The position numbers and the translations under genes were made by a program. DNA of 59,133 nt from Planctomycetales bacterium (GTDB taxonomy: Bacteria; Planctomycetota; Planctomycetia; Isosphaerales; Isosphaeraceae), in assembly GCA_027452145.1 (NCBI GenBank), contig DAIDHB010000453.1, positions 1 to 59,133 of the forward strand, written 5' to 3'. Position 1 is the stretch's first letter. The number at the start of each line of letters is the position of its first letter. Shown piece by piece: positions 8,576 through 17,344 of this stretch. A model generated the notes under the pieces. It had not been told where the DNA came from and searched no databases. It saw nothing but the letters and a program-made list of their open reading frames with translations.

Positions 8576-9074
8576 ACGCCTATCCGTTCCAGGTTACGCT
8601 GATCGACAGCAGTCACTCGCCGGGAGGTGCGGCCGAGCTGGGTGTCCTCTCGACCGATTTCCCCGAGGACCCACCGCAGGAGATCAACATTTGTAATGTC
8701 TCCTGGGTCAGGTCGGATCAGGCGCTCGATTCGGCGGCGTCCCGTGATCCATCGGCCCGGCGCAGTGTTCGCTATCGTTCCACCACCCCGATCACCTCGG
8801 TATTCCTCCATTATCTCGACCACGTCCTCACCTATCCCTATGCGGCGAGGAAGCTGGCGGTCCAGCCCATCGTTCCGTTCGGCGGGAGGGGTTGATCCGA
8901 TCGACCCTAGCTGTCGCCCGACTCGGGCCGCGCGAGGCGGCAGCCGGTCCCAGTGGCGATTGCGGCGGCCTGGGCTCATGCCGCGCCTGCGCCCCCGGTC
9001 CGATGGCGATGCGGTAGCCCACTTCACGTCCGATCCACCGAGCACACCCTGTCTCGATTCTCGGAGCCTTGACG
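8576..9074. other. intergenic, no clear gene
   Basis: An open frame on the plus strand from 8572 (MNAYPFQVTLIDSSH) runs to 8895, but it has weaker third-position bias and no good ribosome binding site. Minus-strand frames here are no better. GGAG at 9063-9066 belongs to the CBS gene. Confidence 0.4.
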
Positions 9075-9512
9075 ATGGCGGATTCCACTCGATCGCCCCT
9101 GACGGCCGCGGATGTGATGACGACTCGCCCGCGCACCTGCTCCGCGCACAGCACGGTTCTGGAGGCCAGCGTGCTCTTCCAGGACGTCAATTGCGGCGCC
9201 GTGCCGGTCATCGACGCCGGCCGGCCGATCGGCATCCTGACCGACCGCGACGTGGCCCTGGCCGTCGCCGACAACCCCGACCTGGGGAATCGGCCCGTGG
9301 CCGAGTTCATGAGCAAGGATGTCATCTCGATCGCGCCGGACGCGTTCCTTGAGGAGGTCGCGGCGCTCTTCGGTCAGCATGGCGTTCATCGCCTGCTGGT
9401 GGTCGATGCCGCGGGCCTGCTCCAGGGTATCATTGCATGGTCCGACCTCGCCCCGCACGTCTCCGACGCGAGCTTCGGCCGGATGGTGGGCGAGGTCGAC
9501 GAACGGCCGTGA
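9075..9512 (+). CDS. CBS-domain pair protein
   Basis: 145 residues carrying two CBS motifs: LTAADVMTTRPRTCSAHSTV with AVPVIDAGRPIGILTDRDVA, then VAEFMSKDVISIAPDAFLEE with HRLLVVDAAGLLQGIIAWSD. Free-standing CBS pairs usually bind adenine nucleotides and sense energy or redox state; no ligand can be read from the sequence. The ATG at 9075 is preferred over a TTG at 9069 because GGAG at 9063-9066 gives normal spacing. It stands alone, convergent with the HEAT-repeat gene. Confidence 0.88.
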   Translation: MADSTRSPLTAADVMTTRPRTCSAHSTVLEASVLFQDVNCGAVPVIDAGRPIGILTDRDVALAVADNPDLGNRPVAEFMSKDVISIAPDAFLEEVAALFGQHGVHRLLVVDAAGLLQGIIAWSDLAPHVSDASFGRMVGEVDERP

Positions 9513-9591
9513 ATGCCCATGACGAGGCCAGCGAACCCCCCGGGGTCGCGGTCCCGCGAGCGTCGAGCACACTCCCGTGCGCCGCATCCCA

Positions 9592-12500
9592 TCAGGTTCC
9601 CTGAGGCACGGGCGTGGCAAGGGGCGTTCCGGAGCCTGGCTTCATCGCGGGCGCCTCGAGAGGTCCGCCGCGTTCCCTCGAGCCTTCGATGATCGCCGCG
9701 CCTCGGGCATCGAGGGATGCGAGCAGCTCCACCGCCGCCGCCCGGACCCGCGGGGCCGGGTCTTCCAGGGCCTCCATCAGGACGAGACCCGCGTCGCCGT
9801 GGTCCGATTCCACGGCGAGCAAGGCGCCCGCCGCGATCAGCCGCACTCGCGAGTTCGTGTCGGAGACCAGGGCTCGCATCACGTCGAGGACCGCGACGGT
9901 CGGAGCCAGCCGCAGCGCCATCGCGGCGTTCATCCGCAGTCCATCGTTGGCATCGGCCGCGCACTCGATGAGGCGGTGGACGGCCGCGTCGGGTATGGCG
10001 TCGAGCCGCGCCAGGGCGTTCGCGCAGTTCGCTCGGACCTGGACATCAGGATCACCCAGGGCCTCGACCAGCGCGCCGACGGCCTCATCGGGTATCGACG
10101 TCGCATTCATCCAGCCCGCCGACGCGACCAGCCGGACGTCGCCGCAGGCGTCCTCCAGGCCGGCGGCGAGGGCTTCCGCCGTCTCCGGCGGCTGGATTCT
10201 GGCAATCGCGCGCATGGCCTGCTCGCGCACGCCCACGACCCCGTTGCGCGCGGCCTGAAGCAACGCGCCGCCCGCGGGCGACGCCGGGGGACCGAGCTTG
10301 CCCAGGGCCATCGCGGCGCAGTCCTGGACCCAGTCGCTGTCGTCCTCGAGCAGCCGGCGGCACAGGCCGTCAATCACCGCCGGCGTGGCTCCGGTCAGGC
10401 CAGGCAGCACCTTCGTGACCTCGACCTTGACCCGGTCATTCGGATCATCGAGCAGGAGCACCAGGGCGCCCGCGATGGCTTCACCCGGCTCGCTCGATCG
10501 GCCGCTGGACTCGACGGCGGCGGCCCGCACCATGGGATCGGGATCCCGGAACCACGCCAGGATCCGTTCGGTCGAGGTCGGCGTCGGGTCTCCAAGGGCC
10601 CCCAGGGCCCGGATGGCCTGGCTGCGTACTCCTCCATCCTCGTCGGAAGCGGCTGTTTCGAGTGCCGATCGTGCGGCGGCTGCGGCCGTGCCCATCTTGC
10701 CCAGCGCCTCGGCGGCGCTGCGGCGCACCTCCGGGCTGATGTGCCCCAGGGAACGCACCAGGGCGGGAATGGCCCCGTCGGCCGACTCCCCCATCTGCCC
10801 CAGCGCCTCGGCCGCCAGGGCGCAGATGCCGTTGTCCAGATCCCGCAGGGCCCGCATCAGGCCGGGGACGGCCGCGGCCGCGGCGGACTCGCCGATCCTT
10901 CCCAGCGCCTCGACCGCCCGGGATCGCACCCGGTCGTTGGCGTCGGACATCGCCGCGACCAGGGCCGGCGCGGTGTCCTCCGCCGCCGCGCCAATGGTAC
11001 CGAGGGCCTCGGCCGTGTGGGCGCGCACGATGTTGTCCGGGCTGGCCAGCCCCTCGACCAGAGCGTCGGTGGCGGCCCGGTCCAGCGGCCCGACCCGGGC
11101 GATGGCATCGGCCGCCGCAATGCGCACCGACTCCTGACCATCCAGCAGGAGCGCGACGAGCGCCGGGATCGCCGGGGCCGCCGCCGCCTCCATGGCCCCG
11201 AGCGCCCGCGCCGCCGATTCCTTGACCGGAGCACTTGCGTCATCCAGCAGCCCGACCAGCGCGGCCACGGTCGTCTCCGCATCTCCTCCGACCTGGCCGA
11301 GCGCCCGGGCAACCTCGCAACGAACGGTCTCGTCGGGCTCCTTCAACATGCCGATCAGCCGACCGGCCGTGGCGGCCGCCGGCAATCCGATCCGGCCCAG
11401 CGCCTCGACCGCCTGGATCCGCACGGCGGCCGAATCGTCGGCCAGGACGGTCTCGAGTGCCGACACGGCCAGCTCGATCGGGTCGCGGCGCGGGATCACC
11501 GCGCCACGCCTCCTCCACGCCGAATACCAGGCGATCGCTCGAACCCTCCCGCCGCGGCCGGGACCGGCCCAGGCGCGGGAGGACACCGGTCCGGGGCTCG
11601 CAAGGTTCCCCATCGCCTCGGCCGCGCCCCGCCGCACGACCTCGCTGGGGTCGCGGACGAGTGCGGCCAGCAAGGGCACCGACTCCACGGCCCGGAGGTG
11701 CCCCAGCGCGACCGCGACGACCGCCCGCACGTGCTCGTGCGGGTCGTGAAGATGACGGATCAGGGCCGGGATGATCGAGGGGCCGATGGTCTCCAGGATC
11801 AGCGGTAGCTGGTCCCGCTGCTCCCGGGTCAGCGACGGAACCTCTCGCATCGAGCCCAGCAACGGGCGGATCGCCAGGATTCCGTAGACGGGCAGCGCGT
11901 GGCGAGCCCGCTCGTGGATCGGCTCGTGAGGGCTCCAGAAATCGGTGATCGTCTCGGCCAGCAACCTCCCCTGCCGCATCGAGGCGAAGATCTGATGGAG
12001 CAGCACCACCGTGAAAAAGACCTTGAACCCGGCCAGGAGCGACGACGCCGGCCATGCCGCCTCGCGTACGAACGCGGCCCCCATGACATGGTGCGACCGG
12101 AACAGGTCCAGGACGTCCATGATGCCCAGGATCTTCGTGAGGGCATATGCCAGGAAGTCGGCATAAGCCGGCTCCCTGCGCTCATCCGCAACGGCGTACC
12201 AGTCCCTTCCAATCGTTTCATGGAGACCCTGGTTGAGCAGGGCGAACCCGCCGATCGACGCCACGGCGGCCGAGATGAGCAGCGGGATGCCGACCCGCCG
12301 GCCGTACCGACCCAGGTTCATCGCCAGGACCTGGCCCTTGAGCGGGTTATGGATCGCCTTGTAGCCCCGTTCCACCTCGGTCCGCTCGAGGTCGACGAAC
12401 ATGTAAGCCAGGCAGGCGATGATCCCCATGAACAGCGCGGCCAGCCCGCAGAGCACCCGCGAGGCGGGCCAGATGCCTCCCACCGCCCCGCCCGTCAGCA

Positions 12501-12741
12501 AGAGACCGACCACAATCACCAGGTAGAGCGGCCACGAGGCCCACGCGAGCAGGCGCTCCCAGAGCAGGAATCCTCCCCGGATCGCTCCTCCAACCACCAG
12601 GGCGAGGATCCTCAGGACCCGGCCGATCAGCCCGATCCGGTGCAGGACCACGGTCGCCAGCAGCATCCCCGCCAGCGCCGCCAGCAGCACGTAAGAGGTG
12701 TCGGCACGCTCCAGCCGGGTCATCCAGAAAGTGGCATCCAT
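9592..12741 (-). CDS. membrane protein with a long HEAT-repeat domain
   Basis: 1049 residues from the ATG at 12741. The first 300 residues hold about six membrane segments (VLLAALAGMLLATVVL, PLYLVIVVGLLLTGGAV, VLCGLAALFMGIIACLAYM, GIPLLISAAVASIGGFALL). From about 330 to the end comes a regular array of HEAT/PBS-lyase-type repeats of roughly 31-36 residues, with the core VRxxAAEALGxIG. Such arrays bind proteins or peptides; the target is unknown. It probably forms one transcription unit with the LapA-like gene 97 bp upstream and perhaps the lipoprotein before that. Confidence 0.82.
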   Translation of the reverse strand: MDATFWMTRLERADTSYVLLAALAGMLLATVVLHRIGLIGRVLRILALVVGGAIRGGFLLWERLLAWASWPLYLVIVVGLLLTGGAVGGIWPASRVLCGLAALFMGIIACLAYMFVDLERTEVERGYKAIHNPLKGQVLAMNLGRYGRRVGIPLLISAAVASIGGFALLNQGLHETIGRDWYAVADERREPAYADFLAYALTKILGIMDVLDLFRSHHVMGAAFVREAAWPASSLLAGFKVFFTVVLLHQIFASMRQGRLLAETITDFWSPHEPIHERARHALPVYGILAIRPLLGSMREVPSLTREQRDQLPLILETIGPSIIPALIRHLHDPHEHVRAVVAVALGHLRAVESVPLLAALVRDPSEVVRRGAAEAMGNLASPGPVSSRAWAGPGRGGRVRAIAWYSAWRRRGAVIPRRDPIELAVSALETVLADDSAAVRIQAVEALGRIGLPAAATAGRLIGMLKEPDETVRCEVARALGQVGGDAETTVAALVGLLDDASAPVKESAARALGAMEAAAAPAIPALVALLLDGQESVRIAAADAIARVGPLDRAATDALVEGLASPDNIVRAHTAEALGTIGAAAEDTAPALVAAMSDANDRVRSRAVEALGRIGESAAAAAVPGLMRALRDLDNGICALAAEALGQMGESADGAIPALVRSLGHISPEVRRSAAEALGKMGTAAAAARSALETAASDEDGGVRSQAIRALGALGDPTPTSTERILAWFRDPDPMVRAAAVESSGRSSEPGEAIAGALVLLLDDPNDRVKVEVTKVLPGLTGATPAVIDGLCRRLLEDDSDWVQDCAAMALGKLGPPASPAGGALLQAARNGVVGVREQAMRAIARIQPPETAEALAAGLEDACGDVRLVASAGWMNATSIPDEAVGALVEALGDPDVQVRANCANALARLDAIPDAAVHRLIECAADANDGLRMNAAMALRLAPTVAVLDVMRALVSDTNSRVRLIAAGALLAVESDHGDAGLVLMEALEDPAPRVRAAAVELLASLDARGAAIIEGSRERGGPLEAPAMKPGSGTPLATPVPQGT

Positions 12742-12838
12742 GAACGTCGCAATCCCAACGGGCCGGCGCGGGCACGCGAACAAGATTTCCTCCGCCCCCG
12801 GCGGTCGGCCGGCGAACAGGGTCCGGATCGATCGCGGT

Positions 12839-13066
12839 TCATTGCCGCGGGCGCGCCGTGGCCCCGCGGAAGGTCCCGCGCGCGAACGACAGCACGGTCC
12901 ATCCGCTCAGCATCCCCAGGATGTAGGCCGCGAGGGTGACGATCGCGATGGGCTGGTAGAGATTCCATGCCAGGAAATTGACCGTGATCCCATCCCGGTT
13001 CTGAACGGCGAAGATGCCGATCGCGATCAGCAAGGCCAGGAAGAAGGCGGCCTGAATGAATCGCAT
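12839..13066 (-). CDS. LapA/DUF1049 family membrane protein
   Basis: 75 residues from the ATG at 13066 (AAGGG upstream). The layout MRFIQAAFFLALLIAIGIFA, then VQNRDGITVNFLAWN, then PIAIVTLAAYILGMLSGWTV is that of LapA/YciS-like proteins: two membrane helices separated by a short loop with the typical QN..V.F. In enterobacteria the relative LapA works with LapB in lipopolysaccharide assembly; that role is not shown here. It lies between the lipoprotein and HEAT genes on the same strand. Confidence 0.75.
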   Translation of the reverse strand: MRFIQAAFFLALLIAIGIFAVQNRDGITVNFLAWNLYQPIAIVTLAAYILGMLSGWTVLSFARGTFRGATARPRQ

Positions 13067-13180
13067 GACTGGACCCTTGTGTAAAAAGGGCGATGCAAAC
13101 CCGCTTCCCACAACGCCAGAGAACCGGAGGAGGGTCCCGTCGATGACGGGAGTCCTCGCGCCCCTCCTCCGCGCACCCGG

Positions 13181-13621
13181 TCACTTCTTGACCACGGTGA
13201 TCTTGATCTCATTCGTGGCGTCGGCACCCTTGGTGGGGTGCCCCGTCACCTTGACCGTGAAGTCGCCGAGCGAGGCGTCTTCCGTGGCCTTGAGCATGAC
13301 CTTCGCCTGGGTATCGCCGTGCATGATGACGGGGCTGGCGGAGGCGAGCGTCACACCCTTGGGCCCGTCGGCGAACTTGAGGGTGACGTCCTCACTGAAG
13401 TTCTTGCCCCGCTCGATACCGATCGGGACCTCCTTCGTTCCCCCCTGGTTGAGGGTCGTCGACATGCGCGGCACGCTCAGGTTGAAGGTGTTGTCGGCCT
13501 CTCCGTAGGTGGGCGGCTTCTGGGCCGGGCCGGTGACTCCAGGCCCCCCAGGGGTGGCCTGATTGCATCCGGTGTAGCCGAGCATCGCCATCGCGAGCAA
13601 TCCAATGCATGAGCGCTTCAT
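13181..13621 (-). CDS. small lipoprotein, Ig-like or COG1470-like beta domain
   Basis: 146 residues. The N-terminus MKRSCIGLLAMAMLGYTGCN looks like a lipoprotein signal with Cys19 as the lipidated residue (Tyr at -3 is unusual). The rest is a beta-rich domain (KEVPIGIERGKNFSEDVTLK, GDTQAKVMLKATEDASLGDF, ITVVKK) similar in style to Ig-like domains with a T-x-x-G-D-F-T-V-x-V core. Function unknown; probably periplasmic. A ribosome site AAGGCGAG precedes the ATG. Confidence 0.65.
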   Translation of the reverse strand: MKRSCIGLLAMAMLGYTGCNQATPGGPGVTGPAQKPPTYGEADNTFNLSVPRMSTTLNQGGTKEVPIGIERGKNFSEDVTLKFADGPKGVTLASASPVIMHGDTQAKVMLKATEDASLGDFTVKVTGHPTKGADATNEIKITVVKK

Positions 13622-13670
13622 GGTAAATCTCGCCTTTCCAAAGAATCGATCTCACTCCCGGCGGCCGCGA

Positions 13671-13691
13671 CCGGGATCGACGCGATCCCGG
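13671..13691. repeat. perfect hairpin in the lipoprotein leader
   Basis: CCGGGATCG-ACG-CGATCCCGG, 9-bp arms with a 3-nt loop, about 50 bp upstream of the ATG at 13621. It could be an operator or a leader hairpin. Confidence 0.4.
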
Positions 13692-13885
13692 CGCAGGCCG
13701 CCTTCCGATCGAGGCCGCTGACGGACACATTCATATCGAGTGCTCAATGGAAGCCGCATGAACGGGAATATCCGCCTCGCCTGTCTCGTATCCGTACTTC
13801 CTTCGGAAGATGGCCGCGAGCTGGTCGCCGGCCCCGCCGAAGGTCGTGAAGTTGCCGTCGGTCGGCTCGCCCCACCCAGTACCGG

Positions 13886-14050
13886 TCAGAAGCCGCGCGG
13901 GATGTATCCCGCGATCAGCAGCACCAGGACGATCACCACCACAAGACCCAGGATGCCGCTGGGGCCGTGGCCCCAGTTCCGGCTATGGCTCCAGGTTGGC
14001 AGTCCGCCCACCAGCAGGATGATCAGGACGATCAGCAGTATCAGGCCCAT
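13886..14050 (-). CDS. DUF3309 small membrane protein
   Basis: 54 residues, MGLILLIVLIILLVGGLPTW followed by SHSRNWGHGPSGILGLVVVI. This is the DUF3309 pattern: a hydrophobic helix, the conserved LPTW-x-x-S-x-x-W-G-x-G-P-S-G, and a second helix. The family is small, membrane-embedded and of unknown function; homologues often sit among stress genes. GAGGAA lies 9 nt before the ATG at 14050. Its leader carries copy 2 of the structured element, so it is the probable regulated target. Confidence 0.82.
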   Translation of the reverse strand: MGLILLIVLIILLVGGLPTWSHSRNWGHGPSGILGLVVVIVLVLLIAGYIPRGF

Positions 14051-14120
14051 GGTTGATTCCTCGGGATAGCCGGCGACCCGGGACGGCCGGTGAACGCAGT
14101 CCGCCCCGCGCCGCCGCGCA

Positions 14121-14229
14121 CAAAAAAAAGCCGACCTGGCCGATCACCTCGAGGTGTCCGGCCAGGTCGGCTTACTCGTCGACGAGCCCCCCGGCCCGGC
14201 CGGGTTGCCCTTCATCCAGTCATCCGACC
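14121..14229 (-). ncRNA. structured leader element, copy 2 (candidate terminator/antiterminator switch)
   Basis: Minus strand from 14229: GGTCGGATGAC, then GGATGAAGGGCAAC, the hairpin CCCGGC-CGG-GCCGGG, the self-complementary CTCGTCGACGAG, TAAG, and a terminator hairpin at 14173-14128 with a perfect 14-bp stem (AAGCCGACCTGGCC / GGCCAGGTCGGCTT) followed by eight T. The opening GGTCGG is fully complementary to CCGACC in the 5' half of the terminator stem, so the two pairings exclude each other. The DUF3309 start codon lies 71 nt downstream. Confidence 0.8.
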
Positions 14230-14293
14230 TTTTTCTTTTCTCACCCCTCGCATGAATTGAATAGTGATTCACGCGAGTTCATTTCCGATATGT

Positions 14294-14322
14294 ATCGTAA
14301 CCCAATGGCGCCGGAATAGCAA
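14294..14322 (-). promoter_or_regulatory. promoter of the DUF3309 leader transcript
   Basis: Minus strand TTGCTA (14322-14317), a 17-bp spacer and TACGAT (14299-14294). The predicted start near 14287 is about 58 nt before the structured element. The -35 is identical to that of copy 3. Confidence 0.55.
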
Positions 14323-14370
14323 GCGAACGGCGTCGCCCATCTCGGCTTCCGCGACCGCTCGAGGGAAGCC

Positions 14371-16683
14371 TTACGCGAATCGAGGGGCCGGTGGGCCCTC
14401 CCGGGCCAGGATCGCCCGCACGGCGGCGAGTCGGATCGGCTTGACCATGTGGGCGTTGAAGCCCGCTTCCCGGGAGCGTTGCATGTCTTCCTGCTCGCCA
14501 TGACCCGTCCAGGCCACCAGCAGGGCGTCGCAAAGTCCGAGGTCCTGGCGGAGGCGGCGGGCCACTTCCAGGCCGCCCATGCCCGGCATGCTGACATCGC
14601 AGAGCACCACCTCGGGCGGTTGCAGCCGGGCCAGGTCCAGGGCCGTCGGGCCGTCGTAGGCGGTCCAGACTTCGTGGCCGTGGACCCGGAGCAGGATGGC
14701 CATGGTGTCGGCCGATTCCTGGTTGTCATCGATGACCAGGATCCGTCGGGAGGGCTCCTGGGCGGTCGCCTCGGTCCTTCCTTCTGCGGCGGGAGGGGGC
14801 GAGGGCGCCCTTCGCAAGAGCGGAAGCCGCACGACGAACTCGCTGCCCTGGCCGAGGCCCGGGCTGGTGGCCTGGACGTTTCCGCCGTGCCGGTCGACCA
14901 GGTCTCGAACCAGGCTCAGGCCGATCCCCAAACCGCCCTCCGATCGATCGTGCTGGCCAGAGACCTGGGTGAACAGGTCGAAGATCCTTGGCAGCATGTC
15001 GGCCGCGATGCCGACCCCCGTGTCGCGCACCCGCAGGATCGCCAGGTCGGCGTCAGCGTCCAGGGTCAGCTCGATCCGCCCGCCTTCTTCCGTATACTTG
15101 GCGCTGTTGGTCAGCAGGTTCACCACCACCTGGACCAGCCGGAGCTGATCTCCTTCGACCTCGATCACTCGCTCGGGAAGCGTGATCTCCAGGTGCTGTT
15201 TCTTCGCGTCGATGAGCGGACGGCTGCTATCGACGGCCCGCGCCGCCACCTTCGCCAGGTCCACGAGGTCCTTCCGGAGGTGGACCATGCCCTGGCCGAT
15301 CCGGACGACGTCGAGCAAGTCATCCACCAGCCGCGTGATCTGCTCGACCTGATGCTCGATCACGGCCGAGGTCCACCGGAGTTCGGGATCGGCCGGGACC
15401 CGGGTGCGAAGGATCTGAATCGCGTTGTGGATGGGGGCGAGCGGGCCGCGCAGTTCGTGGGCGAGCACCCCCAGGAACTCATCCTTGTGGCGATCGGACA
15501 CCTGGAGGGCGCGGTAGAGCCCCGCGTTCTCCACGACCTTCGCGGCCCGGTGTGCCAGGTCTTCGGCAAGATGGACATCGAGGGCCGTGTACCGGCGTTC
15601 CGAGGTCGCGGTGTAGCAGAAGGTAAACGCACCCAGCATTCGCTCCTGGGCCACGAGCGGGACGGTCATCACCGAGCGGAGTTCCAGCTCGCGCATGAAC
15701 TCGACGTGCTGGGGACTCGCGGCAACGGCTTGCATCCAGGAATCGGTGACTTCCGGCACGAGTTCAACCTGGCCGTTGCGGAGCACCCTGGAGACCGGGT
15801 GGTCCTGCCCGTTGCGAGGTGGGACGAATTGATCGATCCTGCCGAACAGATCTCGCCTGGCCGGGTCGGCGTGGGCCCACCCCACCCGCCGGATGGTCTC
15901 GTCCGCCTCGACCACATCCACGAAACAAAGGTCGGCGAGGAAGGGCACGGCCTGCCGGGCCAGGCGCCTCAGTGTGGCATCGGAGTTCCTGTAATCGAAC
16001 TCGTCACTCACGGCCAGGAGAAAGCGATGGCGCTTCTCGACCACCCGGCGTGTGGCGATCTCGGCCGTCGCGTTGTCCCGCAGCCTTGTCATCTCGTCCA
16101 GGTGCGCCGTCTCGCGGAGTGCGCGATGGTGTGTCTCGAGGATCGTGTGGCCCAGCGTCCCCAGGAGCTCGGCATAGATCCCCAGGGTGGCCTCGCTGAC
16201 GGGCTGTTCCGCGCGATCCGGCTCCCGGGACTCATCGAGCGCCTGGCCCGCGAGCAGGACCCCGATGGGGTGGTCCCCCAGGGAGAGCGCCACGGCGCAA
16301 TGCCATGGCCCTGGGCCGTTCCGCACCACGACCCGACGTCCGGCCATCGCGTCGCGGATGCAGGTGCAGGCATCGAGCGGCACCGGGTAGAAGGGACATC
16401 CCTCGACCACCGGCGATCGCGTGGACGGCAATCGGTCCTGCCTCGGCCCCGGGAGGATGCACTCCCCGAGCAGTCGCCCCTCCCCATCGGCGAGGCCCAC
16501 CGCAAGGCCCGTGGCGCGGGCGAACTCTGCCAGCCGCTGTCGCCAGAGCCGCGGGTCCAGCAGCGCGTCATGGAGGAACGCCTCGAGCTTGGGCTCGAGC
16601 TCGGTCGACACCGGCGATGGTCGGCCCCCAATTCGAGTTCGACCGGGGTTCGGCCGATGCGCGGTGGGTTCCGTTGGGAACAT
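14371..16683 (-). CDS. PocR-GAF hybrid sensor histidine kinase with receiver
   Basis: 770 residues without membrane segments. Order: a PocR-type sensory domain (about 30-190) with a Cys set (C75, C96, C106, C108, C129); GAF (about 225-390); HisKA with phospho-acceptor H409 in LGVLAHELRGPLAPIHN; HATPase with NLLTNSAKYTEEGGR (N box), RVRDTGVGIA and GGLGIGLSLV; a receiver (646-765) with ILVIDDNQESAD, phospho-acceptor D696 in VVLCDVSMPGMGG, and K748. It is therefore a soluble hybrid kinase. No partner regulator is adjacent. AGGAAGGA supports the ATG at 16683. Its 3' end lies just upstream of the DUF3309 promoter. Confidence 0.92.
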   Translation of the reverse strand: MFPTEPTAHRPNPGRTRIGGRPSPVSTELEPKLEAFLHDALLDPRLWRQRLAEFARATGLAVGLADGEGRLLGECILPGPRQDRLPSTRSPVVEGCPFYPVPLDACTCIRDAMAGRRVVVRNGPGPWHCAVALSLGDHPIGVLLAGQALDESREPDRAEQPVSEATLGIYAELLGTLGHTILETHHRALRETAHLDEMTRLRDNATAEIATRRVVEKRHRFLLAVSDEFDYRNSDATLRRLARQAVPFLADLCFVDVVEADETIRRVGWAHADPARRDLFGRIDQFVPPRNGQDHPVSRVLRNGQVELVPEVTDSWMQAVAASPQHVEFMRELELRSVMTVPLVAQERMLGAFTFCYTATSERRYTALDVHLAEDLAHRAAKVVENAGLYRALQVSDRHKDEFLGVLAHELRGPLAPIHNAIQILRTRVPADPELRWTSAVIEHQVEQITRLVDDLLDVVRIGQGMVHLRKDLVDLAKVAARAVDSSRPLIDAKKQHLEITLPERVIEVEGDQLRLVQVVVNLLTNSAKYTEEGGRIELTLDADADLAILRVRDTGVGIAADMLPRIFDLFTQVSGQHDRSEGGLGIGLSLVRDLVDRHGGNVQATSPGLGQGSEFVVRLPLLRRAPSPPPAAEGRTEATAQEPSRRILVIDDNQESADTMAILLRVHGHEVWTAYDGPTALDLARLQPPEVVLCDVSMPGMGGLEVARRLRQDLGLCDALLVAWTGHGEQEDMQRSREAGFNAHMVKPIRLAAVRAILAREGPPAPRFA

Positions 16684-16732
16684 TTTGATCCTTCCTGAAC
16701 TTCAACGGCGGCATCCGGCCTCCGATCCTGTT

Positions 16733-16750
16733 GTGACCGACGCTGGTCAC
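16733..16750. promoter_or_regulatory. palindrome upstream of the hybrid kinase
   Basis: GTGACC-GACGCT-GGTCAC, perfect 6-bp arms, about 50-67 bp before the kinase start codon. A possible operator; no regulator can be assigned. Confidence 0.3.
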
Positions 16751-16980
16751 GTTGCGCTACCAACAGATCACGACAAGAACCAGCGAGGGCTCAATGTACG
16801 GGGCCGGGCCAGGATCGAGTCGCGCTGGCTCTCGCACGAATCCGGAGCCGACCAATGGACCGGGACCGGTCCTTCCGAGCTCGATTCCTGGAGCTCCCCC
16901 GGTTTGTGTCCATCGACCCGGGGCGCGATCGGGGCGAGGACCGCGGGCCTCGGCCGGCCCGGGCCCTCGACGAGATGACG

Positions 16981-17217
16981 TCACTTGCTCGATTGCGCGT
17001 GCGCATCGGCCGTCTGCTGGTGGGCCTGCTCGCTGTGCCGATTCGCGGCTTCCGAGTGCTTCCGGGCGGGTTCATCCGCGCCGGTCTCGTGGTGGTGTGC
17101 CGCCTCGAGGTGGTGATGAGCGGCGGCCGTGTGGTGGGCGGCGGCCCGGTGGTGGTACTCGGCCGGAGAGCGCTTCCGGGTCGTCGTCGTCGCGGTGTCG
17201 TTGGTGGTCGCGGCCAT
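16981..17217 (-). CDS. small histidine-rich protein
   Basis: 78 residues from the ATG at 17217 (AGGAGAGGA upstream). Composition is dominated by His, Ala, Glu and Thr, with repeats such as AAAHHTAAAHHHLEAAHHHE and HSEAANRHSEQAHQQ. It has no signal peptide or membrane segment. The even spacing of His pairs suggests an alpha-helical, metal- or proton-buffering protein, but this is inference. It lies 127 bp downstream of the GlsB-like gene on the same strand and may share its transcript. Confidence 0.7.
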   Translation of the reverse strand: MAATTNDTATTTTRKRSPAEYHHRAAAHHTAAAHHHLEAAHHHETGADEPARKHSEAANRHSEQAHQQTADAHAQSSK

Positions 17218-17344
17218 GGTTCGGTCCTCTCCTGGGGTCATCGGTGCCGTCTTCGTTCTCGTCCCGTGGGGACACCGATCATCGATCGCATCCTCCATCG
17301 GGCCGAACGGGTCCACGCCCGTCTCCTCCGTCGCGGTGCTTCCC

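Noticed and set aside
8572..8895. Possible small gene (MNAYPFQVTLIDSSH...)
   Set aside because: Weak codon bias, no ribosome site and no recognised family; kept only as a note.
9577..11808. A plus-strand frame of 743 codons opposite the HEAT-repeat gene
   Set aside because: Its apparent repeats are the mirror of the HEAT repeats; no start signal.
14128..14173. The hairpin as a simple terminator of the upstream histidine kinase gene
   Set aside because: It lies beyond a promoter, is part of a conserved 110-nt unit, and copy 1 has no co-directional upstream gene to terminate.
14121..14229. Hammerhead ribozyme or c-di-GMP, fluoride or guanidine riboswitch as identity of the three-copy element
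   Set aside because: The CTGGATGAAG stretch resembles a hammerhead core only superficially and the rest of that core is missing. None of the consensus cores I can recall for those riboswitches fits the conserved GGGCAAC / CGAGTAAG parts.
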